64,000 nucleotides of DNA from Notamacropus eugenii (GCF_028372415.1 NC_092872.1:264207008-264271007), one strand, 5' to 3'. Positions 8,618-20,705 are shown, counted from the stretch's first letter. Notes: generated from the letters alone by a model not told the origin. Numbers and translations: made by a program.

Positions 8618-9064
8618 CCGGAACAGAAATCTCCCTCGCTCCAATATTCCGTGGCCTCTGGGTGCAGAATTCACTGTGAGTTGCTCCCCTGTAGCCGATC
8701 TGTGGGTTGTGGGTTCGGAGCTATGTGTATGTGCATCTTTCTACTCCCTTGATGAACTTTTAGTAATTAATATCAATCAAATAATTAAAACAGAAGTTCA
8801 CATGCTAACCAATAGCTGCCACTATCATAAAAGATGCCTAGTGCATAATAGACAAGGAAGATGAATTGCGCATAATTCATGATGTTCTCCATATGCTTCA
8901 TATAAATATCATTTCAGATATCAACACTATGTTGATTTTATTCCTCACCCCGAAAATCTTCCTGTATTAGATTTTAAGTCACTTAAAATTGTTCAGAGTA
9001 AATTTTTAATAAAGAAAAAAGTATTTGATTAACAAGGAGATGATAAAAACAATGGTGAATGTGG

Positions 9065-10800
9065 GGCAGAGCAAAGATGGTGGAGTAGAAGGATAACTTG
9101 CTCTAGGTCTCCTCCTATAACCCATAAAATACCTGTAAAATTGACTCTAAACAAATTCTAGAGCAGTAGAAGCAACAAAACAACAGAGTGAGACAGATTT
9201 CCAGACCAAGACAGCCTGGAGGACAAACAGGAAAGGACTACTGCACAGTGCTCCGTGTTGAACGCAGCCTAGCCTTAGCCACGCATCACAGACAGGACTG
9301 GAGCAGACTTCAGGATGTGGAATCATGGACAGCAGCTGCGGTTTCCATATTTCTCAACCAACAAATGACAAGCAAAGCTTCAAAGGTCAGTGAGAAAGTG
9401 CTTTCACCTGAATGAGTCCCAGATCCAGGGAGGCAGCAGCCACTGTGGCAGCAACATTCACTTTTGGAGCCCTCAACCTAAAAACACTGAAGGAATTGAG
9501 CAGCTGGTCTGGGTTTCAGTCCTCAGTGGCAGTGCTGGGGTGAGGAGGAGCGCTGGCATGGTGGAGCTGGAGGAAGCTCTGGAGAAGGAATCCTACTCAC
9601 AGATCTTGGGGAGAAAAGAGTGCTTATGTTTGCTCCGACACCAGAGGGCAGGCCAGGAGAGGAGTAAACTCCTCTCCTTTGATTGTGCTACTTTGGAGGA
9701 ACTGAGAGCTTACAGGTATCTAGAGTATACCCTCCATTTGACAAAGGACTCAAAAGTCAAGTAACTGACTAAGAAAATGCCCAAAAAATGGAAAAAAGAA
9801 GACTATAGAAGGTTACTTTCTTTTATGAGAAATCAAGAAATTTTAAAACAAAACCAAAAGAATGAAAAAAATAGAAGACAATGTGAAATATCTCATTAGA
9901 AAAACAACTGACCTGGAAAATAGATCAAGGAGAGATCATTTAAAAATTTTTGATCTACCTGAAACCCACGAAAAAAAAAAGCCTAGACCTCATCTTCCAA
10001 GAAATTATCAAGGAAATCTGCCCTGATACTCTAAAACCACAGGGTAAAATATAAATGGAAAGAATTCACTGACCACATCCTGAAAGACATCTGAAAAGGA
10101 AAACTCCTAGGAATATTGTAACCAAATTTCCAAGTTCCCAGATTAAGGATATAATATTACAAGTAGCCAGAAAGAAACAATTCAAGTGTTGTGGAAATAA
10201 AATGAGGATAATACAGGATTTAGCTGCTTCTACACTAAGGGATCACAGGGCTTGGAACATAATATTCCAGAGGTCAAAGGAGGTAGGATTAAGACCAGGA
10301 ATCACCTACCCAGCAAAGCTGAGTATAATACTTTAGTGGGGAAAATGGAATTTCTATGAAATAGAGGGCATTCAAGCGTTCTTCTTGAAAAGACCAAAGC
10401 AGAATAGAAAATTTGACTTTCAAATACAAGAATCAAGAGAAACATAAAAAAGTAAACAGGAAGAAGGCTTAAGGAACTCATTAAAGCTGAACTGTTTACA
10501 TTCCTACACTGAAAGATGTTATTTCTAACTCATGAGAACTTTTTCAGTATTAGGGTAGTTAGAGGGAATATACACACACACCCACACATACATACATATA
10601 TATGCACATATATGTGTAGGTGTGTATGGATATGTATATATGTGTATATTATACATGTGTTGGTATGTGTGTATATACGTACATATATACACAACCATAT
10701 ATGTATATACATATATACACATAGAGGGTACAGGGTGAGATGAATATGAAGGGAGAATATCTAAAAAAATAAAATTTACTGTTGAATGGAATTCACTAAG
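9065..10800 (+). mobile_element. HAL1-like half-LINE, 3' truncated, degenerate
   Basis: It starts with GCAAAGATGGTGGAGTAGAAGG, the 5' end shared with other half-LINEs here. The 5'UTR runs to about 9774; a decayed ORF1 runs from ATG near 9777 to about 10450 and has frameshifts and stops, with recognisable DLENRSRRD-like and QKSKELGLKP-like stretches. An (AC/TA)n tract at 10570-10730 lies at the place where sister copies also carry a CA repeat. The normal 3' region is then lost near 10800. Confidence 0.8.
10570..10730. repeat. Complex ACATAT/TATGTG microsatellite
   Basis: Imperfect alternating purine-pyrimidine repeat within the 3' part of the half-LINE above. Long frames across it on both strands are low-complexity artefacts. 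Confidence 0.85.
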
Positions 10801-11354
10801 AGGAAGAGAATGGGAGAGGTGGACACAGATTAAATAGGAGGAAAAAGAAGAGAAGAGCTGAATGGATGAAACATGAAAAACTCTACAGTGCTTTAAATGA
10901 TCTCATGTGTTCCCTGAAATAAAGATGCATCCTTTGAAGATAAATATTCTTTGGATTATATTATATAGTGCTGAGTCATGAAATACTTGAACTGTGAATA
11001 ATTAAATGTGCAGATTTTCTAAAATGCATGGGAGAAATGTGCGCTGGATAACTTAGTTTGCATCAACTGACTAGGAAGAATTATGCAAGAGAAATATGGA
11101 GAATGCACACATACACATATTTCTTGAGAGAGATGAACAAAGAGTCTAATCCAGTCACATTTAATAATCAATGGAGGCTTTATGTTCTAAATTAATACCT
11201 ACATACTAATGATGGATATAACTAAAGGATTCTATGATGTTTTGTTTATTCCCTGTGGAAGTTTAGTGGGAAAATGTAAATAAGAATTATATAAGATGAC
11301 AAGTTCGACATATAGTGCATTTTTTCCTGTTAAATACCGATCTATATGACTTAA
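10800..11354. other. Unassigned AT-rich sequence
   Basis: I see no gene, named repeat or notable motif in this stretch. Confidence 0.5.
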
Positions 11355-11444
11355 CAAAATAATAATAGTTAGAATTTGTAGAAGACTTTAAATTTTACAA
11401 AGCATTTGTCCTATGGTATTTCATTTAATAGTCGCCACAACCCT
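11355..11444 (-). repeat. MIR fragment, left part
   Basis: TTACAAAGCATTTGTCC...CACAACCCTGGG matches the reverse MIR 3' half. The SINE at 11445 interrupts it and it resumes near 11872. Confidence 0.6.
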
Positions 11445-11751
11445 GGGGGCAGCTAGGTGGTGCAGTGAATAGAGCGCCAGTGCAGGAGTCAGGAGGACTT
11501 GAGTTCAAATCTCACCTGAGACATTTGACACTCACTAGCTGTTTGACCTCGGGCAAGTCAATTAACCCCAATTACCTCATCCTGAGTCATCTCCAGTCGT
11601 CTTGATGAATATCTAGTCACTGGATTCAGATGGCTCTGGAGGAGAAGTGAGGCTGGTGACCTGCACAGCCCTCCGTCACTCAAAACAAAATCAAGTGTAA
11701 GTGATATCATCTTTTCTCTGATGGCATGGTCTTCTTCGGCAACGGAGAATG

Positions 11752-11752
<1 letters not shown>
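11445..11752 (+). mobile_element. tRNA-headed marsupial SINE (WSINE-like)
   Basis: GGGGGCAGCTAGGTGGTGCAGTG opens the element. Pol III box A-like sequence overlaps GGTGCAGTGAATAG, and box B is GTTCAAATC at 11503-11511. The body has the typical ACTAGCTGTTTGACCTCGGGCAAGTCA stretch, followed by a tRNA-unrelated tail region. It ends in a (CA)n tract. It lies inside a MIR, so it is younger than the MIR. The resemblance to SINEs common in Australian marsupials is recognition only. Confidence 0.8.

Positions 11753-11784
<32 letters not shown>
11753..11784. repeat. (CA)n tail of the SINE
   Basis: An uninterrupted CA repeat of about 32 bp; a few more CA units reappear at 11863-11873 beyond the L1 shard. 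Confidence 0.9.
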
Positions 11785-11785
<1 letters not shown>

Positions 11786-11865
11786 AAAGGAATGAAAAAA
11801 TAGCAGACAATGTGCAATATCGCATTGGAAAAACAACGGACCTGAAAAATAGATCCAGGAGATCA
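11785..11865 (+). repeat. L1/HAL1 ORF1 shard embedded in the CA tract
   Basis: About 80 bp (GAATGAAAAAATAGCAGAC...AGATCCAGGAGATC) closely matches the ORF1 stretch found at 9880-9965 and 27000-27065. It has no other ORF1 sequence around it. Confidence 0.75.
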
Positions 11866-11871
11866 CACACA

Positions 11872-11970
11872 CATGCCCAGGATAACCCAGCTACTAAGTA
11901 ATTAACATAAGATTAAAACTAATCCTTCCTGGTGACTGTAGAAGTACTCTCTATACTCTGCTACCTAAAT
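11872..11970 (-). repeat. MIR fragment, right part
   Basis: GCCCAGGATAACCCAGCTACTAAG resembles the MIR core; it is the continuation of 11355-11444. Confidence 0.55.
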
Positions 11971-12189
11971 TTTACAGGTCCATCTTAGCATTGAATGCAC
12001 ACAGAGACACACATATGGGCGTGCATGTATATGCATGTATGTGTATGTGTATAAACATACATATTTAGAGTCATTTTGGGCAAAAAAATGCACTTTGAAA
12101 TATAGTCTCCTTGAAAAAATCCAAACAATTTATCATCATATAAAGTATTGTAAATCACTTTTGATTAGATAAATGCAAATTAAAAGAAC

Positions 12190-13190
12190 CTTTGGATTTC
12201 ATTTAGCATCTAACAGTTTGATAAAATTGATAGAAGGTGACAAATGTTGGAGAGGATGTGGAAAAACTAGCATGCTAATTCATAGTTGGTGGAATTGTAA
12301 AATGTTCCAACCATTTTAGAGAACATTCTGGAATTATGCTCAAAGAGTCATTAAACTGTCTTCTACCCCTTTACCCAACAACATCACTATTTGGTCTATT
12401 ACCACAGAAGAAGAAACAAAAATAACTTCTTTGTTCTACAATATTTATAGTAGCTCTCTTTGTGGTGGCAAAGAACTGGAAATTGCAGGGATGCCCATCA
12501 ATTAGGAAATAACTGAACAAGCTGTTACATATGTTTGTGATGGAGTACTACCATGCTATGAGATGAGGAGCTCAATGATTTTAGAAAAAAAACAACAGAG
12601 AAACATTTGAATGAAATGATGAAGAACAAAATGAGCAGTACATACAATACAGTAATAGAAATATTGCTTTAAAAACAAATTTGAACTAATAAAATTTTAC
12701 TTATTATAAATACCTGAATTAAGTATAATACTTATAGCTATAATAAATATAACTAAAGGAAACTTGAAGAAAAATGTTATCTTCCAGAGAAAGAACTGAT
12801 AACTATAAATATATATGGAATAATTGCATACATACACACATGGATATATATGCATACCTACATACACATGTATATGTATCTCTCTATAGGTAGACATGAA
12901 TATAGATATAGATACATATCTGTATCCATGTCTATCTATCTATTTATCTATCTGTATGTATATATGTATACCTATTTGTGTCTCTTTGTAACCAACTCTA
13001 GGACATGAGAGGAGAGGAGAAAAATGGAAACATAGACAATAATTTTGTTGTATATTTGAAAGGAATAGCAAGTTATGACTGGTAGATCTGAATTTTCATA
13101 TACAATTATCTTTTTATTATATTGTGCTATGAAAATGTTTGAATTATTCCATAAATTTAAAATAAAATTTTTAAAAAATTTTGAACAAGA
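12190..13190 (+). mobile_element. L1 3' end (ORF2 C-terminus plus 3'UTR)
   Basis: The sequence GGAGAGGATGTGG...GGTGGAATTGTAAAATG corresponds to the L1 ORF2 C-terminal stretch. ATGCCCATCAATTAGG and GTGATGGAGTACTACC follow, and the element ends in an A-rich tail near 13190. It is 5' truncated and its frame is broken. A microsatellite lies in the 3'UTR at 12826-12970. Confidence 0.8.
12826..12970. repeat. CATACA/TATC microsatellite in L1 3'UTR
   Basis: Mixed CATACACA and (TCTA)n repeats. A TAGA/CAGA repeat sits at the matching place in the L1 at 19.2 kb. Confidence 0.75.
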
Positions 13191-13384
13191 TAAAAGAAAA
13201 AAATGTGCATTTCCATCTACATAGAACACAAAATGAAGACTGCATATGGCATATTAAAACTCAACTTAATATTGCTTTAAAATGCATATGCACATATAAT
13301 AATTTACCTGTCACTTTCAAAACAACAGCAAAATAAATATAGTCTCATTGAAGTTAGGAGATATGTATGTTTTCCCAATTTTTG

Positions 13385-15995
13385 TTAGATATATTTTTTT
13401 TCAAATTTATTCTTCAGTTTTCAACAGACATTTCCACAAGTTTTGAGTTCCAAATTTTCTCCCCATCTCTATCCTCCATCAACCACAAATCAGTATATAT
13501 TCTGATTACCCTTCCCCCAGTCTGCCCTCTTTTCTGTCACATTCCCTCCTTTCTTTTATCCCCATTCCCTCTATTTTCTTTAGGGCAAGATAGATTTCTA
13601 TACCTCATTGTCTGTGTATCTTATTTCCCAGTTGCATTTAAAAACAAATTTTAGCATTCATTTTCAAAATTTGAGTTCCAGCTACTCTCCCTTCCTCCTT
13701 CTCCACCCATCCCCACTGAGAAGACAGGCAATTCAATATAGGTTATACTTATGTAATTATATAAAACTCTTCCATAACAGTCATATTGTGAAAGACACAC
13801 TATATTGCCTTCCATCCGATCCTACCCCCTATTTATTCAATTCTCTCTTTTGACCTTATCCCTCCTCAAAAGTGTTTACTTCTAATTACTGTCTCCTCCC
13901 ATTTGCTCCACCCTACTATCATCCCCCATCCCCCACTTATTTCCTTTCCCCCTACTTTCCCGCAGTGTAAGAAAGATTTTCTTACCAATTTGGGTGTGCA
14001 TGGTATCCCATCCATAATACAAATGTGATGAGAGTAAGGTTCACTCTCTCCCTCTCGTCTTTCCCTTCTTCCCCTCTATTGAAGAAGATATTTCTTGTCT
14101 CTTTTATATGGGAGATAATTTGCCTCATTCTATTTCTCCCTTTCTTCTTTCAATATATTCTTCTCTCACTCCTAAATTTTATTTTTTAGATATTATCCCT
14201 CTCTATTCAACTCATCCTGTACCCTCTGTCTATATGTATATAATCCCTCAAACTACCCTAATACTGAGAAAAGTCTCCAGTTACAAATATGATCTTTCCA
14301 TTTAGGAATGTAAACAATTCAACATTAGTAAGACTCTTCTGATTTCTCTTTCCTGTTTACTTTTCGTGCTTCTCTTGATTCTTATGTTTGAAAGTCAAAT
14401 TTTCTATTCAGCTCTGGTTGTTTTAACAAGAATGTTTAAAAGTTCTCAATTTCATTGAATGTCCACTTTTCCCCTGAAACATATTATACTCGGTTTTGCT
14501 GGGTAGGTGATTCTTGGTTTCAGTGCTAGCTCCTTTGACCTGTGGAATATCATATTCCAAATCCTATGGTCCCCTATTATAGAAGCTGCTAGAGCTTCTG
14601 TTATCCTGATGGTATTTCCACAATACTAGAATTGTTTCTTTCTGACTGCTTACAATATTTTTTCCTTGAAATGGGAGCTCTGGAATTTGGTTACAATATG
14701 CCTAGGAGTTTTCTTTGAGATCTCTTTCAGGAGATGATTGGTAAATTCTTTCAATATCTATTTTACCCTCTGATTCTACAATATTGGGGCAGATTTCCAT
14801 GATAATTTCTGGAAAGATAATGCCTAGGCTCTTTTTTTGATCATATCTTTCAGGTAGTTCAATAATTTTTAAATTATCTCTCCTGGATCTATTTTTCAGG
14901 TCCGTTGTTTTTCCACTGAGATATTGCACATTGTCTACTATTTTTTCATTCCTTTGCCTTTGTTTTATAATTTCTGGATTTTTCATAAAGTCATCAGTTT
15001 CCATCTGTTTCATTTTAATCTTTAAGGAATTATTTTCTTCAGTGAGCTTTTGGACTCCTTTTCCATCTGGCCAATTCTGCTTTTTATAGCATTCTTCTCC
15101 TCACTGGCTTTTTGAATCTCTTTTTTTCTTTTGGAATAGTCTATTTTTTAAAGTGTTATTTCTTCAGCATTTATTTTAGGTCTCCTTTAGCAAGCAGTTC
15201 ACTCATTTTTCATGATTTTCTTGCATCATTTTCATTTTTATCTCCAATTTTTGGTATATTTCTCTTATGTTATTTTCAAAATCCTTTTTGAAGTCTCAGA
15301 GGCCTTGGATGTAGGTGCATTGACTTTGTCGTCTTCTGTTTACATACTTCGGTCTTCCTTGTCATCAAAGTAAGATTTTATACTCTGATTCTTTTTCTGG
15401 TTTTTCCTCATTTTCCCGGCTATGTATTTGACTTTTGAGCTCCTTATCAAGGTAGTTCTCTGCTTCCAGTCAGAGTGGGAGGTGTGCTTTCAGCCACTTG
15501 ATCCCCTCACAATCTGTGGGCATAGAGAACCAGAAATAGTTTCTGCTGCCCCCACCACTGCTGCAGCTTCAGGTGCCTTCTCTGAAGGCTCCTCCATTTC
15601 CTTCATCACCCTGGGGCTGGGGTCCAACCATTCTACTGTCTCACACATGTCCCACAGATTTTTTCCACTACCTTCCAATTTGTCCTCAGCATTTTTGGGG
15701 TCAAGAAGTTTGGAGACAGGCACAGGTGCCTGAGATTCACTCCCTGCCAAGGTCTGATCAGGTCCCATCTGTGCTGTCATGGCCCACACTGGACTGCACT
15801 CTGCTCCAAGCATGGCAAGATAGACACTTCCCAGTGAGTTTCTAGGCTATTTTCAGCTAAATGTTTGCTTCACTCCATCATTCTGTGAGTGCTGCAGCTC
15901 CAGAAATTTTTAGAGTCATTTTTTAGAGATTTTTGGCTGGATTTGGAGGGAGAGCACTTATATATCCATGCTGTTATTCCACCGTCTTAGTTTCA
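13385..15995 (-). mobile_element. HAL1-like half-LINE, degenerate
   Basis: Read on the minus strand: 5' end near 15995 (GGCTGAAACTAAGACGG), 5'UTR to about 15420, ORF1 to about 14380, then the purine-rich 3' region ending near 13385. ORF1 is broken; the longest remnant is 14702-15013 (QMETDDFMKNPEIIKQRQR, GKTTDLKNRSRRDN). The 5'UTR differs from the tandem-unit type at 8.3 kb. No ORF2 is present. Confidence 0.82.
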
Positions 15996-18059
15996 GCCCC
16001 CTCATGACTAGTAAATTGTAACAGGTGAGGTTAGAGAAGACATAGATGAAAAATTCAAATAATATTTCTATTATGCAAAATAATAACTATAATTATTGTT
16101 CAAATTCCAATTCCCTTTTCCATATTACGGGTGAAAGAAGACAACATCAATATCAGGGAAAGCAATCCAGAGTCATAGTGAAATAAACTTTGTGTCCAAT
16201 AAGGTTAGCTATGGTATCTGTGAAAATCTGTCAGAAACTTGAGAACTCTAAACATGGCATTAATTATATTAGGAACCTGTTTAGTAGGATTCAGCTGCTC
16301 CCAAGGGTCGTAAAAATAGGTCAGAATGGGATTTTAGGATGGCCTTATTCAATATACTGTTGATGATCATCATGACACAGAGAACAGCAGAGTTAATTGC
16401 ACTTCTTGTTTTGAGTGAAAAAGAAGGCAAGGTATATGAGAACAGGTGAGAAGTACCAATATCTCACCTACTGGAAATATTTAGTGAATATGGAATGAAT
16501 AATTGAAATACATGAATTACAAATTCACCTGTAATTAAATTAAGTCATCAGTGTGTTTCTTATGTGTCAGGGTGATCAATAAAAAAAAATAGAACTAGAT
16601 CATAGGAGTTATAGGCTATGAGTCCATATTGCTTTACAATTACTTTATAACAGTGGTAGATTCAGTTTTAAGTCATATAACAATGTATTTTAGACAATGA
16701 AGAACGATAATATGTTATAACTTAATCTCTAGAGTACAGGAAGTAAGACCTGAAATTGGAGAATTCTAAAAAAATTTCTAGAGGAAAAACTGAAAATGAA
16801 GTAATTGATAATCATTACTTGCTCCTAACTGTAGAGAATTCACCTAATGATGGAACTCATAAAAACACAAGCACTAAATTCTCAATTTATTTTGAAGAGG
16901 ATAAAATCATATTCAAATTAGAATTTAAAAAATGATTACTATGCTAACAACTCTTCTCCCACAACATATTTTTGAGGTCTATGTTGATATCATAAGCTTA
17001 CACTTTCTTGAAAACTATAGCAAAAATGACTTTCTATGATTATTTTCTAAGTATTAATACCAAATTTCTTAGCTGATATACAACTAACAATCCAATTCTA
17101 TCAAATAAGGAAATTTTATAAATATGATTTTTGATATAATCATGATGAATGTAAGACATTTTCATCATATATGACAGAAATGTAAACACATTTCAATATC
17201 TTATGGTACAATATATATAATGTCTGCTGCCATTGTAAGGGCTATTGAAAGAAAGATAAGGATAGGGGTGGGGAAACTGTGGCCTTCTAAGTCCTTGAGT
17301 ACAGCCTTTTGACTAAGTCTAAATTTTACAGAAGAAATTCTTTTATTATGGGGATTTTTTCTGTGAAGTTTGGATTCAGTCAAAGGACTGTACTTCAGGA
17401 TACAGAGGGTCAGATGTGGCCTCAAGCTACAGGTTCCCCAGCATTGAGTAAGAGTATACCAAGGAATTATTCTAAGGAAATTAATTGAATTGAATCATGA
17501 CAAGAGAAATTTTAAACTTCTGTTACAGAGATTGGAAGATCTTTCTAATAAACAAAACTAGTACATGTAACAGAAAATTTGCAATTTATAACTTCCAATT
17601 AAAGGCAAAAACAAGCAGAAAAAAAACCTATGGAAATATTCTGGAAATACGGTTATAGCAGATATTCTAGTTTATGTTAAATAGAAATTGTAATCAAAAT
17701 TTTGCATGTGTGAGAGTCTTAACATGCTATACGATCAGAAGAAAACCAATACAATGAAAATCTAATCTGTACTGAATACAAAATAAAATAAAAATTAAGC
17801 AGTGTGAATATAATGAATAACAATACAACTATATCAAAGGAGGTACAAAACAAAAGAGGAACCCCCCAAAATAGTTTTGAAGACATGGATGGATGAAATG
17901 TCACATGAGTTACACAACTAACTATCTCATCTATGAATCTGTCTCCCATAAAATTAAATTGTCCTTTTGATTCTGTAAGTATAAATTTCTTATACATCAA
18001 AGAAAAATTATATCTGGAGATTTTGAATTTGAATATTTGGAAGAAATGTAGAAACATTG
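15996..18059. other. Unassigned AT-rich sequence
   Basis: Two kilobases with no recognised repeat, gene or RNA. The longest frames are about 100 codons, of AT-rich composition, and resemble no protein I know. It may be unique or very old repeat DNA. Confidence 0.5.
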
Positions 18060-19480
18060 CACATTATTTCATCGTTGGTGGAATTGTGACCTGATTCAAC
18101 CATTTTAGAGAACATTCTGGAATTATGCCCAGAGAGTTATTAACTGTCTTCTAGCAATATCGTTACTTGGTCTGTTTTCAAAAATATGGGAAAAGGAAAA
18201 GAACCTCTATGTTCTGTAATGTTTACAGCAGCTTTTTTGTGGTGGTAAGGAACTGGAAATTGCAGAGATGCAGAGATGCTTATGTAAAAGTGAGGACACC
18301 AGCACACCCAGGAGAATCTGCTATCACTGGTTCTTTGATGTGCTTTTCTAAAAGGAAAGCAGCTTGAAGGCTTCAAACATCATTTTAATCAAGCACATGT
18401 ATCATCACTTCATTCAGGGGAAAATGTCAGTTCCTTGAACTTCAGATAAAATAAAGAGAAACACAAATCGGCAAAGAGTGCATCTAGATACCTGACAGAT
18501 CAACATACAGATAACTATCTAACCATACATTGATAGTTATCAGAGAAAGAAGCACTAACATCTGGGTTTTCAAAGCCAGGGGGCTGCTTAGAGACTTCTA
18601 AGAGTCTCATCTGGCACACAAAACACCTTCCAAAAAGTAAACTCTAAAGTAAAATCTCATCCCAGAGTCTTTATACACTTTTTAGACTCAGTGGGCATCA
18701 CAGACCTTGAGAATCAGTACCTCATTAACCAAAGATGTCAGTCTTCCTACAAACCTTCCCAGGTCCATTAATAGATGGGTAAGATCTTCTTTAATCACAT
18801 TATTCAATCAGAGGCATTTGATCATACTAGGATACAAAATTATGTGTCAGTCATACAAAAACAGGGAAATAACCTACTTTGCTTGCCATTACAGGCCATC
18901 AACAGGGAAATGGCTGAATAAGTTCTGTTATATGATTGTGATGGACTACTACTATGTTATAATTGATGAGGAGCTCTATGATTTTAGAGAAAACGTGAAA
19001 AGATTTGTATGAAATAATGAGCAAAATGAGCAAAACCAAGAAAATATTGCATAGAGTAAGAGCAATATTGCTTTAAGAATGACTTTGAATGAATAAGTTT
19101 TTGCCTATTATAACTACCCAAAGTAACTATAAGGGACATATGAAGAAAAATGCTATCTTCAAAGAGAGGAGAAAGAAGGGATAAATAGATGTACAATTTT
19201 TATACACACATATATTTCCATGTGTAGGTAGTTTAGATAGATCGACAGACAGACAGACAGATATATAGATACATAGATAAAAAATTTACCCATTTGTATC
19301 TAATACCAGCCATCTGTAGGACAAGGGGAGTGGGAACAAAGAAAAATAAATTTACATGACAATTTTGCTGTTTATTTGAAAGAACTAGCAAGATGTGTAT
19401 AATAGACTTTCAAGTTCATATGAGATATTTTTGTACTGCTATGGAAATATTTGTTTTATCCCACAAATTAAAAATTAAAA
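18060..19480 (+). mobile_element. L1 3' end, split by a probable LTR
   Basis: 18060-18282 carries the GTTGGTGGAATTGTGACC and GTGGTGGTAAGGAACTGGAA stretches of the L1 3' end. The match stops within GAGATGC and resumes at 18894 with CCATCAACAGGGAAATGG, which is the next expected part, then runs to about 19480 with an A-rich end. The sequence between (18283-18893) does not belong to L1. A TAGA/CAGA microsatellite is at 19220-19280. Confidence 0.8.
18283..18893. mobile_element. Putative solo LTR inserted in an L1 3' end (611 bp)
   Basis: The inserted block starts TGTAAAAGTG and ends GCCATTACA, so it has TG...CA ends with a TGTAA/TTACA inverted repeat. An ATAAAATAAAG stretch near 18446 could act as a poly(A) signal on +. 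A target duplication is not clear: the left flank ends GATGCTTA and the right begins GGCCATCA. The insertion itself is certain because L1 sequence resumes on both sides; calling it an LTR is inference, and I do not recognise the family. Confidence 0.4.
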
Positions 19481-19574
19481 TGGATGAAAAAATAATAGAT
19501 ATGGAAAGTATCCTATTAAAACTGTTCAATGTTAATGAAATTCCAGGTGAGTCACCCTAAAGTAGTAATATAAA

Positions 19575-20705
19575 GATTAATCAGACCAAGATCAGGAGGA
19601 AAGCAGAAAACTGGGAAAAAATTTATACAACTAATGTCCATGATAAAATCTTTATTTCTAAAACAAGAGAAATGAGTAAGATTTACAAAAATACAAGTCA
19701 TTCCCCAATTGATAAATGGTGAAAGAATATGAACAGGCAGTCATCAGAGGAAGAAATCAAAGCTATCTATAGTCATATGAAAAGATCCTCTAAATCACTA
19801 TCAAATAAAGAGATGCAAATCAAAGCAATTCTGATATACCATACCACATCTATCAGATTGGTTAACATGACAAAACACGAAGATGATCAATGTTGGAGAA
19901 GATTTGGGAGAGTTGGAACACTAATTCATTGTTGGTGGAGCTGTGAGCTGATACAACCATTCTGAAGAGCAACTTGAAACTATGTCCAAAGGGCAATAAA
20001 AATGTGCATATAATTTGACCTAACATTATCATTTCTATCGTTGTATCACAAAGAGATAATAAAAATGTGAAAAGGAACCACATGGACAAAAATATTTATA
20101 GTATCTCTTCTTGTGGTGGCCACAAACTGGAAATTGAGGGGATGTCCATCAACTGGAGTAAGTTATGGTATATGAATGCAATGGAATGGAATACTATTGT
20201 TCTATAAGAAATGATGAACAGGCAATAGAAAAAATAGAAAAGAAAAACCTGGAAAGACTTATCTGAACTGAATCTGAGTAAAATGAAAGAAAAATATTAT
20301 ACACAGTAACAGCCACAGTAAGCTAGGACTATTTCTAATGGACTTAGCCCCTCTCAGAAATGCAAGGAACTAAAACATTTCCAATGGACTCAGTGAAAAA
20401 TGCCATCGACATCCAGAGAAACAACTATAGAGTCAGAACACAAAATGCAGGACACTATTTTCTATTTTGTCATGGTTTATTTGGTTTTGTTTTTTCTCAT
20501 GGTTTATCTCATTCATTTTAATTCTTCTATGTAACATGAGTAATGTGAAAATGTGTTTAATAACAATATAATTGCAGAACCCATATAAGATTTCATGCCA
20601 GCATGGGGAGGGGAGGAAGAGAAGGGAAGAAAAATTTAAATTTATGAAAATCATTGTGAAAAAATAAATTTATTACTTTAAAAAGAATAATAAAATCAAA
20701 ACAGC
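19575..20705 (+). mobile_element. L1 3' end with ORF2 C-terminal remnant
   Basis: The frame at 19729-19965 reads MNRQSSEEEIKAIYSHMKRS and then WRRFGRVGTLIHCWWSCEL, the conserved C-terminal part of L1 ORF2. The 3'UTR follows and the A-rich end is near 20700. The element is 5' truncated, so it lacks endonuclease and reverse transcriptase. Confidence 0.88.

Larger units (their letters stand above)
5757..8748 (-). mobile_element. HAL1-like half-LINE (ORF1 only), near full length, with 14-bp TSD
   Basis: It is flanked by perfect copies of TTGATGAACTTTTA (5743-5756 and 8749-8762). On the minus strand it has a GC-rich 5'UTR (about 8748-7920) with two tandem units, one ORF1, and a long 3' region rich in minus-strand purines that ends in an A-rich tail (5757-5830 read as T-rich on +). 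No reverse transcriptase or endonuclease sequence lies between ORF1 and the tail. That is the structure of half-LINEs, which need an L1 in trans. The 5' end lacks only the first bases of the GGAGCCAAGATGG start seen in other copies here. Confidence 0.88.

Noticed and set aside
8081-8752. Several overlapping frames of 70-140 codons on both strands
   Set aside because: They are GC-rich frames in the half-LINE 5'UTR tandem units; none has protein features, and sister copies do not keep them.
7995-8864. A 289-codon plus-strand frame with a hydrophobic N-terminus
   Set aside because: It runs antisense through the half-LINE 5'UTR and out into flanking DNA past the TSD, so it is fortuitous.
10516-10743. 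Frames rich in Tyr, Ile, His and Thr on both strands
   Set aside because: Microsatellite translation.
11445-11520. A tRNA gene
   Set aside because: Box A/B-like sequence and tRNA similarity belong to the SINE head; no cloverleaf with a proper anticodon arm and 3' end is apparent, and a SINE body follows.
15422-15845. Overlapping frames of 90-107 codons on both strands
   Set aside because: They lie in the GC-richer 5'UTR of the half-LINE at 13.4-16.0 kb and show no protein features.
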